Source: a filamentous cyanobacterium CCT1 (GTDB taxonomy: Bacteria; Cyanobacteriota; Cyanobacteriia; Phormidesmidales; Phormidesmidaceae). Taken from it: 64,000 nucleotides of DNA. The stretch is from contig PYER01000001.1 in the NCBI GenBank assembly GCA_003017855.1, positions 1-64,000 on the forward strand, read 5' to 3'. The translations under genes were made by a program, and so were the position numbers. Under the pieces are notes generated by a model. That model saw only the letters and a program-made list of their open reading frames with translations, made no database searches and had not been told where the DNA came from. How positions within the stretch are numbered: the first letter of the stretch is position 1; every line of letters starts with the position of its first letter. Of the stretch, positions 29,734 to 38,244 are shown piece after piece.

Positions 29734-31233
29734 ATGCCAGAAACTCCCCAGCGTCAGGGCAATACCACCGAGCACCTACTGACTACCCCCCACGGTAGCC
29801 AGCCCTACACCGCTTCGGCCCAGTGGCAGACGCTCTACGAAAATGACAAACCCGTGGCGGAGCTGTTCCACGTGGCGTACACCATTGCCGACCAAGACCC
29901 GGCCCAGCGACCAATTACCTTTGTATTTAACGGCGGTCCTGGGGCGGCCTCGGCCTACCTGCACATGGGCGCTCTGGGGCCACGTCGGGTCGTGTTTAAC
30001 CCCAACGGCAGCTTGCCGCGTCCGCCCGTACAGGTGGTCGACAACGGCGAAAGCTGGCTGAGCTTTACCGACCTGGTGTTTATCGATCCGCTGGGCACCG
30101 GCTTTAGCCGCACCCTGCCCAAGGAGGGCGAAAAATCTGAGCAATCAGAGGACAAATCGGCGGAAAAGTCTGGGCAGAAACCCGCCGACAGCGCCGACGA
30201 TAGCGCCAAGAAATTTTGGACGGTCGATCGCGACCTCAATGCCCTGGGCGAGTTTATTCAGGCCTACCTATCGACCCACCACCGCTGGCTGTCGCCCGTG
30301 TTTATTGCCGGGGAAAGCTACGGCGGCTTTCGGGTGGCGAAGCTCTGTCGCAAACTACAGCAGGACTACGGCGTGGGCCTGTGCGGGGCGGTTTTAATCT
30401 CTCCGGTGATGGAGTTTATGCTGCTGGAGGGCAACGACTACAACCTCAGCGGCTGGGCGACGGTGATTCCGTCGATGGCGGCGACGGCGGTCTACCACGG
30501 TCGAGTCAATACTACCGACAGCCCCGCTGCCCACGGGGCCAAAGCCGCCGAGTTTGCCCGCAAAACGCTGATTCCGCTGCTGGCCCTGGGCCGTACTGCC
30601 GCCGCCGAAGACCAGCAGCGCGTTTTTGGCCAGCTAGCCGAGCTAATTGGCCTGCCCCCGGAGGTGGTTCAGCGCCACCGGGGCCGCATTGACATCACGG
30701 TGTTTGCCCGTGAGCTGCTGCGCCACCAGCAGCGCATTTTGGGCCTTTATGATGGCTCGGTAACCGCGATCGACCCCTTCCCCGATCGCGTGCTGCACGA
30801 GGGCACCGACCCCACCCTGGAGGGCATCGATCGCCTGTTTACCGGCGCTATCAACAGCCACCTGCGCGCTACGCTGGGGGTCAACACCACCCTCACCTAC
30901 AACCTGCTCAGCTTTGAGGTATTTAAGGCCTGGGAGTTTTTGCCCGAGAGCGACTACCGCCAGGGGTTTGTGGGCTCCGTGGACGACCTGCGGGTGGGCA
31001 TGGCCCTCAACCCCTACCTGCAGGTCTACATCACCCACGGCATCTACGACCTGGTGACGCCCTACTTTTCGTCGAACCACCTGGTTGACCAGATGGCGCT
31101 CAACGACGAGCTGCGCCCCAACCTCACCCTGCGCCATTTCCAAGGCGGCCACATGTTCTACACCTGGGATGAGTCGCGGCGAAAGTGGTTTGACGACATG
31201 CAGGCCTTTTATCGGCGGGCCACCCGTGGCTAA
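29734..31233 (+). CDS. peptidase S10 (serine carboxypeptidase) family protein
   Basis: FVFNGGPGAASAYLHMGALGPRR, FIAGESYGGFRVAKL (GESYGG), HGIYDLVTPYFSS, GGHMFYTW. Confidence 0.9.
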   Translation: MPETPQRQGNTTEHLLTTPHGSQPYTASAQWQTLYENDKPVAELFHVAYTIADQDPAQRPITFVFNGGPGAASAYLHMGALGPRRVVFNPNGSLPRPPVQVVDNGESWLSFTDLVFIDPLGTGFSRTLPKEGEKSEQSEDKSAEKSGQKPADSADDSAKKFWTVDRDLNALGEFIQAYLSTHHRWLSPVFIAGESYGGFRVAKLCRKLQQDYGVGLCGAVLISPVMEFMLLEGNDYNLSGWATVIPSMAATAVYHGRVNTTDSPAAHGAKAAEFARKTLIPLLALGRTAAAEDQQRVFGQLAELIGLPPEVVQRHRGRIDITVFARELLRHQQRILGLYDGSVTAIDPFPDRVLHEGTDPTLEGIDRLFTGAINSHLRATLGVNTTLTYNLLSFEVFKAWEFLPESDYRQGFVGSVDDLRVGMALNPYLQVYITHGIYDLVTPYFSSNHLVDQMALNDELRPNLTLRHFQGGHMFYTWDESRRKWFDDMQAFYRRATRG

Positions 31234-32048
31234 GGGGACGGTTCGGCGCCTGCTCCCTCCAGGGGTTGACTCCACTGCGAAACACGGCTGACATCGAAAT
31301 CGAGGGCAATCTGACCCAGTTCGGTCAATCGCTGGTCGGTGGCCAAAATGAAGTCTGCCGGGGTAGGGCTGTTGGGGGTGCTGGGTTGAATGGCCCAGTA
31401 GCTCAGCACGGCATTGTAGAGCTGGGTGTATTCGGTGTAGAGCTGGCCGTTGAGCTGAATATTGTCCTGGAACTTGAAGATCAGGATCAGGTTGCTGTGG
31501 AAAATGACCAGCCCCGAGGACAGGATGAACAGGTTGATCAAGGCGTTGTTGACCTGCTCCCAGCCTACTTTGCTGATAAAGAACAGGCTGATTGAGGCCA
31601 GTCCAGTCGCCAAACCCACGGTGCCCAGAGCAATAAAATTGAGTTTGTAAAACAGCCCCATGACCTGGACATGGGTTTCAACCCGCGCCTGAATTAGCAT
31701 GAACTGATCGACCATACGCGATCGCTCAGCCGCCGTAGCCTGAATGTTGGTGACCAGCGCCTGGCTGTCAGCCCGGGTTTTGGCAACGGTATTGAGGTTG
31801 AGCCAGTCACGCTCCTGGCTGCTGGCAAAGGCAAACATCCAGACGTTGAGGCTAAGGCTACCCAGCAGCAGTGTTCCCGCCAGGGCCAGGTGCCCGACCA
31901 GAGTAAGCTGATTGGACTGGGGCGAAATCAGGCGAGTCAGCCAGGGGGACCGAACAGACTGAACGGCTGGGCGGTCTGGCGGGCGATCGTCGGTGAGGGG
32001 GGAAGAGGCTTCGGCCATGGCCAAAGAGGGCTCCGAAAAGATGGGCAA
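31230..32048 (-). CDS. membrane protein, hypothetical
   Basis: Several hydrophobic segments (LVGHLALAGTLLLGSLSLNVWMFAFA; FIALGTVGLATGLASISLFFI). Confidence 0.55.
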   Translation of the reverse strand: MPIFSEPSLAMAEASSPLTDDRPPDRPAVQSVRSPWLTRLISPQSNQLTLVGHLALAGTLLLGSLSLNVWMFAFASSQERDWLNLNTVAKTRADSQALVTNIQATAAERSRMVDQFMLIQARVETHVQVMGLFYKLNFIALGTVGLATGLASISLFFISKVGWEQVNNALINLFILSSGLVIFHSNLILIFKFQDNIQLNGQLYTEYTQLYNAVLSYWAIQPSTPNSPTPADFILATDQRLTELGQIALDFDVSRVSQWSQPLEGAGAEPSP

Positions 32049-32095
32049 GCCAAAGGGCTAGGCTAAGGCTTCCCCAGGCGATCGCCGTTATCTCC

Positions 32096-32180
32096 AAAAA
32101 AAAAACCGACAATTCCAATGGCTGGAGCTGTCGGTTGGTTGTGTGTTCCCTGTAGATGACTCGGCTAAAGTTGAGTCAAC
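32096..32180 (-). ncRNA. candidate small RNA gene (promoter, 5' hairpin, unpaired ACACACAACCAA linker, intrinsic terminator)
   Basis: Minus strand: TAATACT (-10-like), GTTGACTCAACTTTAGCCGAGTCATCTACAGGGAACACACAACCAACCGACAGCTCCAGCCATTGGAATTGTCGG then T10. Confidence 0.5.
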
Positions 32181-32349
32181 CTTAGTATTACGGGAAGGTT
32201 CCTGAAAACCTAGCTAATTTGTCACACCGGACTGTGAGATCGATCACACAATTAAGCAATTTGACGGAGGCCAGGGCCACATGGGGTTTGCTAACCGTGA
32301 AGACTCCTGACAATGAATTGCACCGGAGCGGCTTTGGGGCAAGAATAAG

Positions 32350-32814
32350 TTGCACCGGGGCGAGGCCAACGTTAAGGAGACTACCGTCGTGACCAATCTA
32401 TCCACAGGCTCGGCGGCCATGGGTCCGTCAGAGGCCCTGGCCAGCATTGCGCTGGTGGCGATCGCCGCCGATGGCTACCTGGCCGAGCGCGAGGGGCAGG
32501 ATATGACGATGCTGCTCTCGCGTATGGCGCTGTTTAGCAGCTATTCTAGCGAAGCCCTACACCGCCTGTTTGATACGCTGCTGGTGCGCCTGAAACAGGA
32601 GGGTCCAGGCATACTGATCAACCAGGCCAAGGGGGTGCTGCCCCCAGACCTGCGGGAGACCGCCTTTGCGATCGCCACCGATCTGGTGCTTTCCGACCGC
32701 ACGGTTACGCCCCAGGAGCAGTCTTTTTTAGAGGATCTTTGCGTCATCCTAGAGATTCCCAACTCGACGGCTCAGCAGATTGTGCAGGTGATGACGATTA
32801 AAAATCGGGGCTAG
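32350..32814 (+). CDS. TerB-like tellurite resistance family protein
   Basis: ALASIALVAIAADGYLAEREGQDM...LVLSDRTVTPQEQSFLEDLCVILEI; exact start uncertain. Confidence 0.7.
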   Translation: MHRGEANVKETTVVTNLSTGSAAMGPSEALASIALVAIAADGYLAEREGQDMTMLLSRMALFSSYSSEALHRLFDTLLVRLKQEGPGILINQAKGVLPPDLRETAFAIATDLVLSDRTVTPQEQSFLEDLCVILEIPNSTAQQIVQVMTIKNRG

Positions 32815-32864
32815 GCCCTGGTTAGAACAGCCTTCCAGAACGTCGGGTAGATTTAGAGATTTTT

Positions 32865-33016
32865 GCCGATGTAGCTGTATGTTCCCCCAGCAGAGGGATG
32901 TCAGAACCGTACTTTGTCCAGGCCCGTCGGAGTGCGGCTGCTTTTGATTCTGGAGGGTTGACAAGAGCACTCGATTCGTAATCGAGCGGTCGCGGGTTCA
33001 AATCCCGCCATCGGCT
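32865..33016 (+). tRNA. tRNA-Thr(CGU), apparently interrupted in the D-arm
   Basis: GCCGATG-TA-GCT at 32865-32876 pairs with CATCGGC at 33009-33015; GAGC 32965-32968, anticodon arm CTCGA-TTCGTAA-TCGAG 32970-32986, T-arm GCGGG-TTCAAAT-CCCGC 32992-33008. Confidence 0.75.
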
Positions 33017-33196
33017 TCCCTTTCAAATGACTGAAATGCCTTGATTCCAAAGGGTTTGGTGGCTTGACTGCTTAGTGTGGCGAGACGCATAGATTCTTGA
33101 AATTGGGTGTAGATGGACGTCTTTAGGCTATTTTTTGGGGTAAGTTTGGGGTAATTAACGGGGGTCTACCACAGTCCACTTACCCCATTCCCCGCC

Positions 33197-34381
33197 ATGC
33201 CTTCCCCCTCAACGACCCAGTCCAAGTCTCGCAAGGCCAAGAAAGGCACCGTCCAGGTCAAGAACTCCAACGATCGCTTGCAGCTGGTCTTTAGCTGGCA
33301 GCGCAAACGATACTACTTCAGTACCGGTCTGCCCGATTCCCCCATCAACCGCAAGCTAGCCGAGCAAAAGGCTCGTCAAATCGAATTGGATTTCGTTTCG
33401 GGCAACTTCGACCCCAGCCTCGATAAGTACCGGCCCGAGGTCGAACAGTCCCAGTCCCAACGGAAAACTCCCGCGACTCCCAAGCTGCTCGACCTCTGGT
33501 TGCAATACATGGAGTACCGAACTCCCAACATTTCGCCGACCACCCTGAACAGCACCTATGAGCCCGTCGCTGCCCACATCCGCAAATGTAAGATTGACGG
33601 GTTAAAGAACCCGCTCAAATTTCGCACAGAGCTCCTGAAGGCCACTACTGAATCGCAAGCCCGCCGATCGCTGATGCAAATCTCAGCCGCATGTGATTGG
33701 GGCCTCAAACATAATCTGATTCAGGAGAATCCCTTTTCGGGCATGTATCTGGACATGCTCCAATCAAAAGCGCCACCGCCTGTGGCATTTACCGTCGAGG
33801 AGCGCGATCGCATCATTGCAGCCTTCGTCAACGATAGCCGACCAGGCACTGACTATCGGCACTATGCACCTTTCGTCAAATTCCTGTTCTGGACGGGGTG
33901 CCGCCCCTGTGAGGCTATTGGGTTGCGTTGGGGCAGTGTGCTACCCGATTGCAGCCGTGTGCATTTCCATGAAAGCATCGTTGAAATTTCAGGACGTAAG
34001 GTCAGACGCAAAGAGGATAAAACAGCGGTCAAACGCTGGTTTACCTGCCCCGATAATTTAAAGGAACTCTTGCAATCCATTCGGCCTGAGCACCCAGATC
34101 CCGAAGCCTTGGTCTTTCCATCGCCCAAAGGCCACTCTATGACCGCCAGTAACTTTCGCGATCGGGGGTGGACGGCCATTTTGAGCGACCTGGGGCTGTC
34201 GATGAAAGAGGGCATCAAAATGACCCCCTACAACTGCCGCGACACGTTTATAACCCTTCAAGCGTTGCAAGGGCATTCCTCAACTACCATTGCCCGTTGG
34301 GTGGGTAATTCAAGCAAAATCATTGAAGAGCGGTACCTAGACCGGATGAGATTGGATCATCTCCGGCCTACCAATATCTGA
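33197..34381 (+). CDS. tyrosine recombinase/integrase
   Basis: WTGCRPCEAIGLRWGSV, TPYNCRDTFITLQALQGHSSTTIARWVGNSSKIIEERYLD (R...H-x-x-R-like...Y); lies directly 3' of the tRNA gene. Confidence 0.93.
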   Translation: MPSPSTTQSKSRKAKKGTVQVKNSNDRLQLVFSWQRKRYYFSTGLPDSPINRKLAEQKARQIELDFVSGNFDPSLDKYRPEVEQSQSQRKTPATPKLLDLWLQYMEYRTPNISPTTLNSTYEPVAAHIRKCKIDGLKNPLKFRTELLKATTESQARRSLMQISAACDWGLKHNLIQENPFSGMYLDMLQSKAPPPVAFTVEERDRIIAAFVNDSRPGTDYRHYAPFVKFLFWTGCRPCEAIGLRWGSVLPDCSRVHFHESIVEISGRKVRRKEDKTAVKRWFTCPDNLKELLQSIRPEHPDPEALVFPSPKGHSMTASNFRDRGWTAILSDLGLSMKEGIKMTPYNCRDTFITLQALQGHSSTTIARWVGNSSKIIEERYLDRMRLDHLRPTNI

Positions 34382-34927
34382 ATGTTATGGCGGGCTACTA
34401 TGAGATATTTACGCTCGAAACTCAGCAGTAGACCCGCCCTTTGTGTGAAGGAAGTATTTAATAAGCCTGAAAGACTTACAGGACAAGGCTTTCAATTTGT
34501 CGCTTTTTAAGTGATAGTCAAATGATAGTCAATTTAGTGTGATAGTTAATTCCTGAAATCCCTGCTGTAAAAGGGTTTGAGCGAATTTGGGCGAGATTGG
34601 TCTTTTTTGGATAGGTTGTGCGATCGCTATTCCCATTAGTGGATAGCCTCCTTTGCCTTAGGCCAACACCATCAATGATGGAAACAGCTAATCTTTTGTT
34701 GAGGAGAGATTGGATCCAATCGAGAGCAGGTGGATTTGGACAAGAGATTGCTTCAGCGGTGTATCAGCACCGATATCTAGTCAGGCCCAATACCAAAAAA
34801 CTTCCAGCATCAACTCAGCCTTAAGCTTGACCCTGAGCTAAAATTGGATCACAATCCAGGATGTCATCCAGTTCGGCGACTGTTTTAGAGCTTTTCCGTC
34901 CCTTCAACATGCCAAGGTGCCGCACAT

Positions 34928-35374
34928 ATGCCCAGGCGACCTCGTGAATCCACAGATGACCAACCTGTAAATTCTGGTAATAAGCCCAGAGTGCGCTTTA
35001 TCTTTGAGCCCGATCGCACTACCCCCAACGGCATCACCTACTCCTGGCTGATCCACGACACCTACAACGGCAAGGAGAAAGCAGCTACTGCTACCCGTGC
35101 TTTCTGGCTGCCCTTCGCTTACCGGCACTCTGGCAATTACTCCGAGGCGGAGCTACGCGACCTGGCTCAGCAATCGATCTGGCAGATGGAAGCTCAGATT
35201 CAACACTTGCGAGAGGAATTCGACTTGGGAGTAACTCGATCTAGTTCCACTGAAATGGTCGGGGCACCTGACGCGGAGAGTCTACAAGCAGAGTCTGCTA
35301 ATACCCCAATACAGCCGGTAACTGTTTCAGCTCCTGCGGGTGACTTGCTCGACGAGTTCACCGATGCCCTATGA
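34928..35374 (+). CDS. hypothetical protein, mobile-element cargo
   Basis: MPRRPRESTDDQPVNSGNKPRVRFIFEPDRTTPNGITYSWLIHDTYNGKEKAATATRAFWLPFAY; 4-nt overlap with the next gene. Confidence 0.65.
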   Translation: MPRRPRESTDDQPVNSGNKPRVRFIFEPDRTTPNGITYSWLIHDTYNGKEKAATATRAFWLPFAYRHSGNYSEAELRDLAQQSIWQMEAQIQHLREEFDLGVTRSSSTEMVGAPDAESLQAESANTPIQPVTVSAPAGDLLDEFTDAL

Positions 35375-36042
35375 GTGAACCTCAGTTGCCAAAGGAGCCC
35401 GAGACCGAGAAAGGGCGATTAATGCGCCAGCAGTACCTGGCGCTGGCCAAGGCTTCGCTCAAGGATGCCAGGGACTACGAGAGCCTCTACACCCGCTATA
35501 GCGACAACCCCACGTCTGCGCAGGGGTTGGATCAGGAGGTGGCTAGAGCTGCCCTACAAACTGGCAAGTCGCCGCGGCAGGTGATTCAACTGCTGGCCCA
35601 GGGGCCGTTTACTCAGCAACAGATTTTGGGATTGTCTGAGGAGGAGAAAAAAGAGGCGTTACCCAAATTGCTCCAGTACGCTCAGGCGACCGTGGATAGC
35701 CTTCAGCAGCAGCGGTATCTGGAATATGCCTGCTCGGTGACGGGGAAAATTCAGAGCTACCCTGATCTCTACCGGGACTATGTGAGCAGCGATCTGGCAG
35801 CGATTCAGCTTGACCAGAAGGTGACGGCGGCGGCGCTAGGGGCTGGGGAATCGGGGGAGTCTGTAGCAGCTTTGTTGCACCAAGGGCCGTATGCTCGGTT
35901 TCAGCAGGATTTGCAAGGGGTGGCCCCACCTACGATTGAGCAGTATGCCCGAGGAACGGTGGCTCAGGTGCAGGCAATTCAGGCACTTCAAGTAGGGCAG
36001 TCGCAGCGGAGTATACCGCGCTCTAGAGGGATAGACCGGTAG
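35371..36042 (+). CDS. hypothetical protein with two internally related ~110-aa halves
   Basis: Halves share YLALAKASLKDARDYESLYTRYSDNPTSAQGLDQEVARAALQTGKSPRQVIQLLAQGPF vs YLEYACSVTGKIQSYPDLYRDYVSSDLAAIQLDQKVTAAALGAGESGESVAALLHQGPY. Confidence 0.65.
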   Translation: MSEPQLPKEPETEKGRLMRQQYLALAKASLKDARDYESLYTRYSDNPTSAQGLDQEVARAALQTGKSPRQVIQLLAQGPFTQQQILGLSEEEKKEALPKLLQYAQATVDSLQQQRYLEYACSVTGKIQSYPDLYRDYVSSDLAAIQLDQKVTAAALGAGESGESVAALLHQGPYARFQQDLQGVAPPTIEQYARGTVAQVQAIQALQVGQSQRSIPRSRGIDR

Positions 36043-36063
36043 TGCCTTGCTCCTACCGGAGCA

Positions 36064-36297
36064 TTACTCGTCGAGTTCGCTATTGATGTACTGATTGACG
36101 AAAGCCTCGGCGGCTTCTGGGCTCATAGTTTTTAGGACGCGGACTATTTCCAGGATGGTGTCCCCAGTGGGGTCAATTTTGCCGCTGCACCAGCGGTAAA
36201 CGCTGTTGCGCCCAACGCCCATGGTGGCCGCAAACCGATACTGCGTGATGCTGTACTGCTCCAGCACTTGCTTGAGAACGTAGCCTGCTTTGCCCAT
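36064..36297 (-). CDS. XRE-family HTH regulator
   Basis: ITQYRFAATMGVGRNSVYRWCSGKIDPTGDTILEIVRVL. Confidence 0.8.
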   Translation of the reverse strand: MGKAGYVLKQVLEQYSITQYRFAATMGVGRNSVYRWCSGKIDPTGDTILEIVRVLKTMSPEAAEAFVNQYINSELDE

Positions 36298-36334
36298 ATT
36301 CTCATCATTTCAGAGGAGGAGTAGGCAAGCGAAT

Positions 36335-36362
36335 CCATATATGTTGACGCACCCATATATGG
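36335..36362. promoter_or_regulatory. paired CCATATATG operator-like sites upstream of the XRE gene
   Basis: CCATATATG ttgacgcac CCATATATGG; second site is a perfect 10-bp palindrome. Confidence 0.5.
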
Positions 36363-36703
36363 ACACTATGATGGCGGTAGGATATTTCGAGGCTCACATC
36401 ATGTTGGCTCCCCAAGGATTTGTTGGTTCAGAGGTTAGCGGTGCAGAACATGACCTTTTGATCAGCGTTGAAATTAAGCAAAAACTGAGCAACTACCCTC
36501 GTCCCGACCGGGAGCCCGTAAAGCTTTTGGCGATCGGGTCTAGGGAGGCAATTCAGGCTATGCTTCAACAGATGCACCTATGTGGCTTTGCTGAAGTCTT
36601 TGAATGGACTGATTTTATGCCAGCACCTACTCCAGAAAGGCCGCTGCGGTGTCGACCGGGCGAATTGATGAGGATGTTGGTGAAGTATTTTTCTAAAACT
36701 TAG
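36359..36703 (+). CDS. hypothetical protein
   Basis: MDTMMAVGYFEAHIMLAPQGFVGSEVSGAEHDLLISVEIKQKLSNYPRPDREPVKLLAIG; start revised downstream of the operator-like repeats. Confidence 0.55.
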   Translation: MDTMMAVGYFEAHIMLAPQGFVGSEVSGAEHDLLISVEIKQKLSNYPRPDREPVKLLAIGSREAIQAMLQQMHLCGFAEVFEWTDFMPAPTPERPLRCRPGELMRMLVKYFSKT

Positions 36704-36719
36704 ATAACCAATGGATAGT

Positions 36720-37019
36720 CTATTGGGTGCCCTCAAGCGACGACAAATCAACACCATCACCTGACTGCCTTAGCTTTCGACTACCTGAGGATGGCCCCAT
36801 TTTAGATCGAGATAGGCGACGGCTTTCCAAGAGTTCGACTACTATCGCCTTTCTAGCAAGATCACTTTCTGCTTCCCACTCCTGCAAAAAGCGTTTTAGC
36901 GCTACGGTAGCAACGTCTTGGATAGAAGGCGCTGAGCTTTTATACTCTCCTGCGAGAGAAATACTGATCTCCCTTAACTTCTCGTAAAGCTCAGACGGAA
37001 CGCGGATATTTGACGGCAA
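36720..37019 (-). CDS. ribbon-helix-helix-like small protein, putative regulator
   Basis: MPSNIRVPSELYEKLREISISLAGEYKSSAPSIQDVATVALKRFLQEW; divergent from dpdB. Confidence 0.55.
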   Translation of the reverse strand: MPSNIRVPSELYEKLREISISLAGEYKSSAPSIQDVATVALKRFLQEWEAESDLARKAIVVELLESRRLSRSKMGPSSGSRKLRQSGDGVDLSSLEGTQ

Positions 37020-37083
37020 AGTAAAAGGTACCTGGCAACGCCAAGATTTTAGGAGTTGCCAAAGTTTCTTGCTACCATGAAAT

Positions 37084-37095
37084 CATGTATACATG
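37084..37095. promoter_or_regulatory. perfect palindrome CATGTATACATG between the RHH gene and dpdB
   Basis: 12-bp perfect inverted repeat in the divergent intergenic region. Confidence 0.5.
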
Positions 37096-37139
37096 TTTGC
37101 TGAATTGCGAATTGTCCTAATTCTTGCTAGAGAGGCATA

Positions 37140-38240
37140 GTGATGGAATTGTTGCTTCAAGCGGTGCCGGTTAAACGAGGGCTTAAGCGTAATCAGAAAA
37201 GCTATGTGGCTACGTTGTCTTTTGGCGACGTGGTGCGGTTGATGGAGGACGAAAGGTTGTATGTGCCCAATGACCCGGATTTGGCTGACTTTGCCCAGCG
37301 CAAATTAAACCCAGTGCGGGTCAACAACATAGCTAAGTACATCCTGGATACCTACAAGGATGGCAGTACTTTCTTCCCGGCTATCTGTCTCAATATTCAA
37401 CCGGATCCTATCTACCGGAATGGAACGATTGTATTGCCCTATGATTCGACATCATTACGATTAACAGATGGACAGCATCGCTGTTGCGGTATTCATAGAG
37501 CAATTAAGTTGCTACGGGAGGAGGGGGCGTCGGAGGCCGCGGAGGTGTCTAGGTTGGAACTGGGGGCGTTGGTATATGCGGCGTTGCCTCTGGAACTGGA
37601 GCGTCAGGCTTTTCGTGATCAGAATCTGTTAGCGCAACGTCCTGGGAAGTCGTTGGCTCATTTGTTTGATATGCGATCGCCAGAAGTTAGAATCGCAAAA
37701 GAACTTTGCAAGCGGGTACCCCAGTTTCGCTCAAATATCGAAATCGTTGAAAATGGTTTGGGTAAGCACAATCCTAAGCTAATGACGCTTTCGACGTTGG
37801 TCACAGCAACTCAGCACATGTATCCTCGTCTTAGCGCCGAAGATCCGCTGGAATCCAGAATAGACTGGGCGATGACGTTTTGGGCCGCTGCTGCGAGCGC
37901 GTTGCCAGATAATCCTTGGCGAGTACTCTCTAAAGCCGAAAGAAAACAGCAGCGGGAGGACACTATCGTGGGAGCCGCAATCGTATTCCAAGCTTTGGGA
38001 CTAATAGGGCGAGATTTATTTGCTGAAGGTATACCGGCAGAGAATTTGGTACAGTGGCTAGCCCATTTAGCTGAGGTTGATTGGAGCAAAGAAGAAGATT
38101 TTTGGCTCCAGCGGGGAGTCACTCAGGTTAATGCGAAGGGAGTACGCATTATTCAAAACACAAGAACTACAGTTGATTCTTGCTATCACGTGTTGCAGGA
38201 ATTACTTGGTGTGACACCTAAAGAAGGAGTTTTAGCATAA
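37140..38240 (+). CDS. dpdB: DGQHR-domain (DndB-like) protein DpdB
   Basis: LTDGQHRCCGIHRAIKLL, with VYAALPLELERQAFRDQNLLAQRPGKSLAHLFD; adjacent to the TGT-like gene. Confidence 0.85.
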   Translation: MMELLLQAVPVKRGLKRNQKSYVATLSFGDVVRLMEDERLYVPNDPDLADFAQRKLNPVRVNNIAKYILDTYKDGSTFFPAICLNIQPDPIYRNGTIVLPYDSTSLRLTDGQHRCCGIHRAIKLLREEGASEAAEVSRLELGALVYAALPLELERQAFRDQNLLAQRPGKSLAHLFDMRSPEVRIAKELCKRVPQFRSNIEIVENGLGKHNPKLMTLSTLVTATQHMYPRLSAEDPLESRIDWAMTFWAAAASALPDNPWRVLSKAERKQQREDTIVGAAIVFQALGLIGRDLFAEGIPAENLVQWLAHLAEVDWSKEEDFWLQRGVTQVNAKGVRIIQNTRTTVDSCYHVLQELLGVTPKEGVLA

Positions 38241-38244
38241 GAAA

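Noticed and set aside
32877-32957. Calling the tRNA-Thr insertion a group I or group II intron
   Set aside because: About 82 nt is too short and I see no group I core or group II domain V hexaloop sequence; only the interruption itself is supported
34618-34824. 68-aa ORF between the integrase and island cargo genes
   Set aside because: No domain or plausible ribosome-binding context, atypical composition; insufficient support for a CDS
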